Shown here piece by piece: positions 59,091 through 64,000 of a DNA stretch of 64,000 nt. The DNA is from Caryophanales bacterium UBA6768 (GTDB lineage Bacteria; Bacillota; Bacilli; Bacillales_D; Amphibacillaceae), in the NCBI GenBank assembly GCA_002453315.1, contig DKGO01000168.1, forward strand, positions 1 through 64,000, read 5' to 3'. Position 1 is the first letter of the stretch; every line of letters begins with the position of its first letter. The notes below the pieces were generated by a model that saw only the letters and a program-made list of their open reading frames with translations, was not told the origin of the DNA and ran no database searches. The position numbers and the translations under genes are program-made.

Positions 59091-60283
59091 TGACCCTTAC
59101 TTCCTTCCATTGTCCGTCTTTTTCTTTCAAAAAATGAACTAATCACAAACAATAGGATACCGCCAATAATAAAAAATAACGATCGATTCATTGTTTCCCA
59201 AGCAAATTGAATATAAGCGGTAAAGGTACTAATAATAAAACTGGTCATTCCAATCACGACATATTGTTGAATTTGTCGTTGATAACCTATGATGAGCCAA
59301 TAAATTGCAAAAATGAACATTGTTAATAAGACTGCTATATATGAATAAGGTAAGAAAAATAGTGGCACAAATAAAATTAAATTCATTAGTTCGATTTTCT
59401 CATTTTTTAGCCATTCCCAACCTAAGATACCAATCAAAACAATTCCCCAAATGATAAAAAATAAAACGTTATATTCTATTTGATTCAAAAAGTATGTTTC
59501 CTGAAGTAAAAATGATTCATAAACCTTAAAAATAAAGATACTTAGTAGACTAATATAGATAAGGGCATTTTTAAATGAATCTGCTTTTAAAAATCGACTA
59601 AGTACATATGGTAATAAAAACAATAAAATCAGCCAATAATATTGCATGCTTTCACTAAACACGAGTATGAGCATTTGAATCTGGAATCCAACAACGAACA
59701 AATAGCTTGTTAATGGATGACGATCATGAAAGACAAAATGAAAATAACCGATGATAAATAACCCGAATAGCCATAGATGGAAAGTGGATGTATCAAATCC
59801 ACTAAACAGCTGTCCAAATATCGTAATAAATAATCCAATAGATAGTAAATAAACATTTTGATAAATAAAATAAAAAATCAGCCCGATAACTCCCCATATA
59901 AAGAACATCCAAACAGCAAAAAAACTAACATGATAGACATTCACGATTAAAAATAAAGTGGCACCAAAAAAGATGTATCCCAAAATAATAAAACTTATCC
60001 CATATGTCTTATTTCCATTGCTGTAAAAATAATTACCTAAAACATAAAGAATTAACATAAAAACAGCTATGATGATTACCCGTGTCATTGCTAAAATATT
60101 CGTCCAATCTGTAAACACAAATAACAGGACACCAATACTAATAAATAATACAGCAAACGTTATAAAAATATAGAATGGATCTCGTTTTGTATATCTATCA
60201 AGGATTGATTTTAATTGTTCTCCCGTAATGATACCTTCTTCCACCCATTGCTTCCCTTCCTTATGTAGCTTTGCTTTGTTCAT
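59087..60283 (-). CDS. DUF2157 multi-spanning membrane protein
   Basis: A protein of about 398 residues. The cytoplasmic N-terminus (KLHKEGKQWVEEGIITGEQL) is the characteristic DUF2157 start, followed by some twelve closely spaced hydrophobic helices, many rich in aromatic residues. Function is unknown for the family. The ATG at 60283 is seven bases after GGAGG; an in-frame ATG at 60301 lies ahead of this site. Together with the GDYXXLXY gene it forms a two-gene operon. Confidence 0.82.
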   Translation of the reverse strand: MNKAKLHKEGKQWVEEGIITGEQLKSILDRYTKRDPFYIFITFAVLFISIGVLLFVFTDWTNILAMTRVIIIAVFMLILYVLGNYFYSNGNKTYGISFIILGYIFFGATLFLIVNVYHVSFFAVWMFFIWGVIGLIFYFIYQNVYLLSIGLFITIFGQLFSGFDTSTFHLWLFGLFIIGYFHFVFHDRHPLTSYLFVVGFQIQMLILVFSESMQYYWLILLFLLPYVLSRFLKADSFKNALIYISLLSIFIFKVYESFLLQETYFLNQIEYNVLFFIIWGIVLIGILGWEWLKNEKIELMNLILFVPLFFLPYSYIAVLLTMFIFAIYWLIIGYQRQIQQYVVIGMTSFIISTFTAYIQFAWETMNRSLFFIIGGILLFVISSFFERKRRTMEGSKGQ

Positions 60284-60461
60284 GTTAAAGCCTCCCATCA
60301 TTTAAAGTACGTGATATTATCATACCATATATCAAAAAAAATTAGCGTCAATTTTTACTAAAAATAATGCAATAAATTACGTCATAAATCGTCATTTTTT
60401 AAATGAATAAAACAAATAACAATCCCCCATTGACAATTAGAGTTGATTACGATAGAAAGAC

Positions 60462-60501
60462 AAAAAAACCCCACCTAGCGATTATCATCACTAGATGGAG
60501 T
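60462..60501 (-). terminator. Terminator after the P5C dehydrogenase gene
   Basis: The minus strand has ACTCCATCTAG pairing with CTAGGTGGGGT (11 bp including two G-T pairs) followed by seven Ts. It ends the dehydrogenase transcript about 20 bases after the stop. Confidence 0.85.
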
Positions 60502-60519
60502 AATTTGAATTTTACACTA

Positions 60520-62073
60520 TTAAAATGTTTCTGACGTTGTTTTCCCTTGCATATGATGGATTAAATAATCTGGTCCACCCGCTTTTGAATCTGTTCCAGA
60601 CATGTTAAATCCACCAAAAGGTTGATATCCAACGATTGCACCAGTACAACCACGATTAAAATATAAGTTTCCAACATGGAAATCTTCTCGGGCTTTTTCA
60701 ATATGCTCACGATTATTCGTAATGACTGCACCTGTTAAACCATACTCAGTATTATTGGCAATATCGATTGCTTCATCAAAATCCTTTGCACTCGTTAAGG
60801 CAACAACTGGTCCGAAAATTTCCTCTTGCATAATTCTTGCCTTCGGGTCAACATCACCAAATACAGTTGGATTAATGAACCAACCTTTTGAGTCATCGCC
60901 ATCGCCACCAACAAGGAGTTCACCCTCGCCTTTACCAATATCAATATAACCCATAATTTTATCATATGCAGCTTGGTCAATTACCGGACCTGTGAAATGT
61001 TCATTTGTCGCTGGATCACCTGCTGTCGTTTCTTTCGTAATTTCGACAACACGATTTTTCACCTGTTCATACACATCTTGATGAATGACTGCCCGTGAAC
61101 ATGCAGAACATTTTTGTCCAGAAAATCCAAATGCTGATTTAACAATTGATTGGGCAGCTAATTCAAGATCAGCCTCTTTATCAACGACAATTGTATCCTT
61201 ACCACCCATTTCAATTATCGTACGTTTTAGCCACATTTGACCTTTATCTTCATGTACAACACCCGCACGTTCGAAAATTCTCGTACCGACCTCACGTGAC
61301 CCTGTAAAACTAACAAATCTTGTCCGTGGATGGTCAACTAAATAATCTCCAACTTCACTCCCTGGTCCAGGGATAAAGTTAATCACACCATTTGGTAAAC
61401 CGGCTTCTTCCAGTACTTCCATAAACTTATAAGCAATTACTGGCGTTGTACTTGCAGGTTTTAATAGGACGGTATTTCCTGAAACCATTGCTGCTACAGT
61501 CGTTCCAGCCATAATCGCAAACAAGAAATTCCATGGTGAAATGACAACCCCCACACCTAATGGGATATAGTGAAATTGATTTCGTTCAATTGGACGACTT
61601 TCAACAGGGGCACCGTCTTTTAACTTTAACATTTGTCGAGCATAGTATTCCATAAAGTCAATTGCTTCTGCTGTATCAGCATCAGCTTCATTCCAAGGTT
61701 TTCCGCCTTCTTTAATTAAATGGGCACTAAATTCGTGTTTGCGTTTTCTAACGATAGCTGCTGCCCGGAATAAAATATCCGCTCTAAATCGTGGATCAGA
61801 TTTTCTCCACATTTCAAATGTACTATCAGCCACTTGCATCGCTTTTTCCGCTAATTCCTTATTCGCCTTGGAAACATTTCCTATCACTTCATCCTTATTA
61901 GCAGGATTAACAGAGACTATTTTATCCTCAGTTGTTACTCTCTCACCATTAATAATTAGTGGATAATCCTTGCCTAAATCTTGTTCTATTAACTTTAACG
62001 CCTCTTCCATTTGACGTCTATTTTCCACTACAGAAAAATCTGTAAATGGTTCATGTTTATATGCGACTACCAT
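60520..62073 (-). CDS. rocA: 1-Pyrroline-5-carboxylate dehydrogenase
   Basis: A 517-residue NAD-dependent aldehyde dehydrogenase that oxidises the semialdehyde form of pyrroline-5-carboxylate to glutamate, the second step of proline breakdown and the last step of arginine breakdown. [20 protein letters not shown] and [11 protein letters not shown] line the NAD site, [13 protein letters not shown] has the general-base glutamate, and [15 protein letters not shown] the catalytic cysteine. Length and motifs match B. subtilis RocA/PutC (about 515 residues). AGGAGG stands seven bases before the ATG. The PucR-type gene upstream is a likely regulator. Confidence 0.95.
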   Translation of the reverse strand: MVVAYKHEPFTDFSVVENRRQMEEALKLIEQDLGKDYPLIINGERVTTEDKIVSVNPANKDEVIGNVSKANKELAEKAMQVADSTFEMWRKSDPRFRADILFRAAAIVRKRKHEFSAHLIKEGGKPWNEADADTAEAIDFMEYYARQMLKLKDGAPVESRPIERNQFHYIPLGVGVVISPWNFLFAIMAGTTVAAMVSGNTVLLKPASTTPVIAYKFMEVLEEAGLPNGVINFIPGPGSEVGDYLVDHPRTRFVSFTGSREVGTRIFERAGVVHEDKGQMWLKRTIIEMGGKDTIVVDKEADLELAAQSIVKSAFGFSGQKCSACSRAVIHQDVYEQVKNRVVEITKETTAGDPATNEHFTGPVIDQAAYDKIMGYIDIGKGEGELLVGGDGDDSKGWFINPTVFGDVDPKARIMQEEIFGPVVALTSAKDFDEAIDIANNTEYGLTGAVITNNREHIEKAREDFHVGNLYFNRGCTGAIVGYQPFGGFNMSGTDSKAGGPDYLIHHMQGKTTSETF

Positions 62074-62129
62074 ATTATTACCTCCTGAATATTTTTATAT
62101 TTTATACCTAAAACGGTATTGTGGACTAA

Positions 62130-63377
62130 TTAATTAATCATTAATTTATAATGTTCTAGATAATCTGGTATATAATAAATCAAAAATAATTCAATATATA
62201 GATCAACCTTGCTGTGAACATTGGAAAAATCAATCGATGTTATTTGCTGAATTTGTTTAATTCGATAGTTTAATGTATTAGGGTGAATGAATAATTGATC
62301 TGCCGTTTGCTTTACTTTTCCATCATTACGAATGTATATCCATAGCGTTTTTGTCAACTCACTATTGTTTTCCTCATCTACTTGCAACAACTTTTTTATA
62401 TCGTCATGTCTATACTGTTCGTCTATATTTTTCTTATACATATGTTTAGCAAATTTCGCTATGCCCAAATCTTTAAAGTAAAAAAATTGTTCATCCTGTT
62501 TACTTATATTTAGAAAAAACATCGTTTCAACGACTTCTAATGCTTGCAAATAACTTGCTCGAATCTTTGAAATATCCATTTTCTTATTCCCGATTCCGAT
62601 ATAAAGATTTAATTGTTCCTCTTCTGTTAATAAATCATTAATAATTTTCATGAATTCATGCGAATGTTGAAAATATTCATGATCAATCAGCCCTACAATT
62701 TCTGTTCCCTTTCCCAAATAAAAAGAAACGTTATTTTTAGTAAAAAGTTTCTTCAGTTTATTTAGGATATAAATAAAATTTGGTTCTTTAATTGAAGCAA
62801 CCATGACAGAGAAATTATCAGGTAAAGGAAATGATGCTAAATTCGCCTCACGTTGTACTGCTGTACTACTAATAAAATCATCATTTAATAGTTTCCAAAG
62901 AAAAGAAGAAGTAGATTGATAGTTAATTGATTCATAGTTCATTTCCCGTTCATATAATAACTTACCTATGTGGGGACCAACCTTGGTTAAATACTTAAAT
63001 ACTTTCTCATCAAAGCTTTCATCGGCTTCATAAATCCATAAGTATCCATATATTCTACCGTTAAACTTGATACTAATGACGATTCGTTGATAAAATTTCA
63101 CATCTTCCATTGTTTCCAAGCGAATTGGTTGGTCTTCTCTTTTCAACCGATCAACAATCCCGTCTTTTTTTAACCGTTCCATAATGTAAAGAGGGCATCG
63201 TTTTGATAAAATTGTTTTTTGTTGAATTGGATCAAAAGAAAATTCATTTGGTGAACTGTAAGCAACTAATTCAAAGTTAGCATCTTCAATAATAATTCCC
63301 TTTTGCAAAATCTCACTCAAAAGTTCGACAATAAGATTGACATCCGTTATTCTAAAAATTTTATCCGTTAATTCCAT
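62130..63377 (-). CDS. PucR-family transcriptional activator, PutR-like
   Basis: A 415-residue regulator. Residues 1-130 are a GAF/PAS-like sensor (FRITDVNLIVELLSEILQKG), the centre a GGDEF-like PucR domain (EEEQLNLYIGIGNKKMDISK), and the C-terminus the PucR helix-turn-helix (WIYIRNDGKVKQTADQLF, IHPNTLNYRIKQIQQITSID). B. subtilis PutR, which activates proline use genes, has the same size and layout. It lies just upstream of rocA, same strand, with 56 bases between. The ATG at 63377 follows GGGGGAG; an upstream TTG would overlap the site. Confidence 0.85.
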   Translation of the reverse strand: MELTDKIFRITDVNLIVELLSEILQKGIIIEDANFELVAYSSPNEFSFDPIQQKTILSKRCPLYIMERLKKDGIVDRLKREDQPIRLETMEDVKFYQRIVISIKFNGRIYGYLWIYEADESFDEKVFKYLTKVGPHIGKLLYEREMNYESINYQSTSSFLWKLLNDDFISSTAVQREANLASFPLPDNFSVMVASIKEPNFIYILNKLKKLFTKNNVSFYLGKGTEIVGLIDHEYFQHSHEFMKIINDLLTEEEQLNLYIGIGNKKMDISKIRASYLQALEVVETMFFLNISKQDEQFFYFKDLGIAKFAKHMYKKNIDEQYRHDDIKKLLQVDEENNSELTKTLWIYIRNDGKVKQTADQLFIHPNTLNYRIKQIQQITSIDFSNVHSKVDLYIELFLIYYIPDYLEHYKLMIN

Positions 63378-63619
63378 GGATTTCTCCCCCAACTTAATTG
63401 CCTGTTTATAGGCTCTGTTAAGTTGATTGTACTAACTTTACAAGATCATGTCCATCGTATGAATTGGGATAGAAGAGGCCTAACTCTATTATAAAAAAAC
63501 TAATTCGGATTCACAATATCCATTATCCATAATTGTTTTCGATATCATTGTGGATGATACACAATCAGATTGATCTACGTGGGAATTTACCTTTATTAAT
63601 CCGTTAAACACAATGAAAG

Positions 63620-64000
63620 TCAGTAAGTAATAAACTGAAGTTTGGACTTCATCGGTGTCCGTGCCTTCTTATTAGGAATTTTTGCTGGATAACCTATTTG
63701 CATAACGGCCGCAATTTTATCGTGATTAGCATCCAAACCTATGTCATAAGCAAAAAGTGCATCGTGCATAAAAGGAGTAATCGTCCATAACATCCCAACA
63801 CCAAATTTCCAAGCAGCTAACTGAACATTTTGAATAAATGCACAAACAGCAGCATAATCCTCCTCATATCGGACTGGATTTGCCTCTATAGGAAAATGAA
63901 TTAACGCATGATGAGGAATATCATCCAAAAATTGTGACATATAGTCAATCGTTTTTATCGTTTTTTCAGCATCATCATTTTTAATTAGCCCTATACGCTG
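63620..64000 (-). CDS. Nitroreductase-family flavoprotein, C-terminal part (cut by window end)
   Basis: The frame is open to the last base of the window, so the N-terminal part is missing and about 126 residues are visible. The segment YAAVCAFIQNVQLAAWKFGV is the typical nitroreductase helix over the flavin (A-x-x-x-x-Q-N-x-x-L-A-A), and VMQIGYPAKIPNKKARTP the conserved end with the GYP motif. It would be an FMN-dependent NAD(P)H oxidoreductase of the YdjA/YodC kind. The 240-base gap to the PucR gene holds only AT-rich DNA and an ATTGTG-N7-CACAAT repeat near 63550. Confidence 0.85.
   Translation of the reverse strand, partial: QRIGLIKNDDAEKTIKTIDYMSQFLDDIPHHALIHFPIEANPVRYEEDYAAVCAFIQNVQLAAWKFGVGMLWTITPFMHDALFAYDIGLDANHDKIAAVMQIGYPAKIPNKKARTPMKSKLQFITY

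Overview
The window is low-GC DNA from a Bacillota bacterium, most likely a Bacillaceae member. On the right, the order Na+/proline symporter - gatCAB - dagK - rlmD matches the B. subtilis opuE-gatCAB-dagK-yefA neighbourhood, and a RocA-type dehydrogenase and a PucR-type regulator follow. I cannot name the genus from the sequence alone.

About 49 kb (roughly 0.7-49.8 kb) is an integrated element: a complete-looking siphovirus prophage read almost entirely on the minus strand. It appears to sit in the 3' end of rlmD (23S rRNA uracil methyltransferase). rlmD ends at the right boundary, and a short open fragment with a similar C-terminal motif sits beside the integrase end at the left boundary. 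From the left: a three-gene large-serine-recombinase module (two full enzymes flanking a 138-residue protein that lacks the catalytic domain) plus a SHOCT-like small protein; an arsenic resistance operon arsR-arsB-arsC on the plus strand; amidase endolysin and holin; tail genes (GH18-containing appendage, tail spike, Dit, tape measure, a tail chaperone pair with a canonical -1 frameshift site, major tail protein); head genes (connectors, head fibre, HK97 capsid, ClpP-like protease, portal, large terminase).

Between large and small terminase lies an inserted cargo cassette: a GGCT-like protein, an amidoligase, DUF4314, a 216-residue 'virulence-related' protein that shares a C-terminal module with the amidoligase, a C5 DNA methyltransferase, a ParB-fused DNA methyltransferase and a phage SAM synthetase (MetK). 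Further right come the small terminase, a possible cos region, HNH endonuclease, a late-regulator-like protein, then the replication block (SNF2 helicase, VRR-NUC nuclease, VapE-like primase/helicase, antirepressor, PolA-type polymerase, DUF2815, DUF2800, two small proteins and a sigma-like protein). A recurrent RNA-like element precedes three transcription units.

At the far right of the element is an AT-rich defence island: a plus-strand CGNR zinc-finger protein, then a minus-strand operon of XRE controller, C5 methyltransferase with a ~200-residue coiled-coil insertion, McrB-like AAA+ GTPase and LlaJI/McrC-type nuclease. No classical CI-like repressor is visible. The prophage thus brings three possible benefits to its host: arsenic resistance, restriction-modification and DNA/peptide modification.

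The host part (49.8-64 kb) holds rlmD, dagK, gatB-gatA-gatC, an EamA-type permease, a Na+/proline symporter with a 34-residue upstream membrane peptide, a GDYXXLXY/DUF2157 membrane pair, 1-pyrroline-5-carboxylate dehydrogenase, its likely PucR-type regulator, and a nitroreductase cut by the window end.
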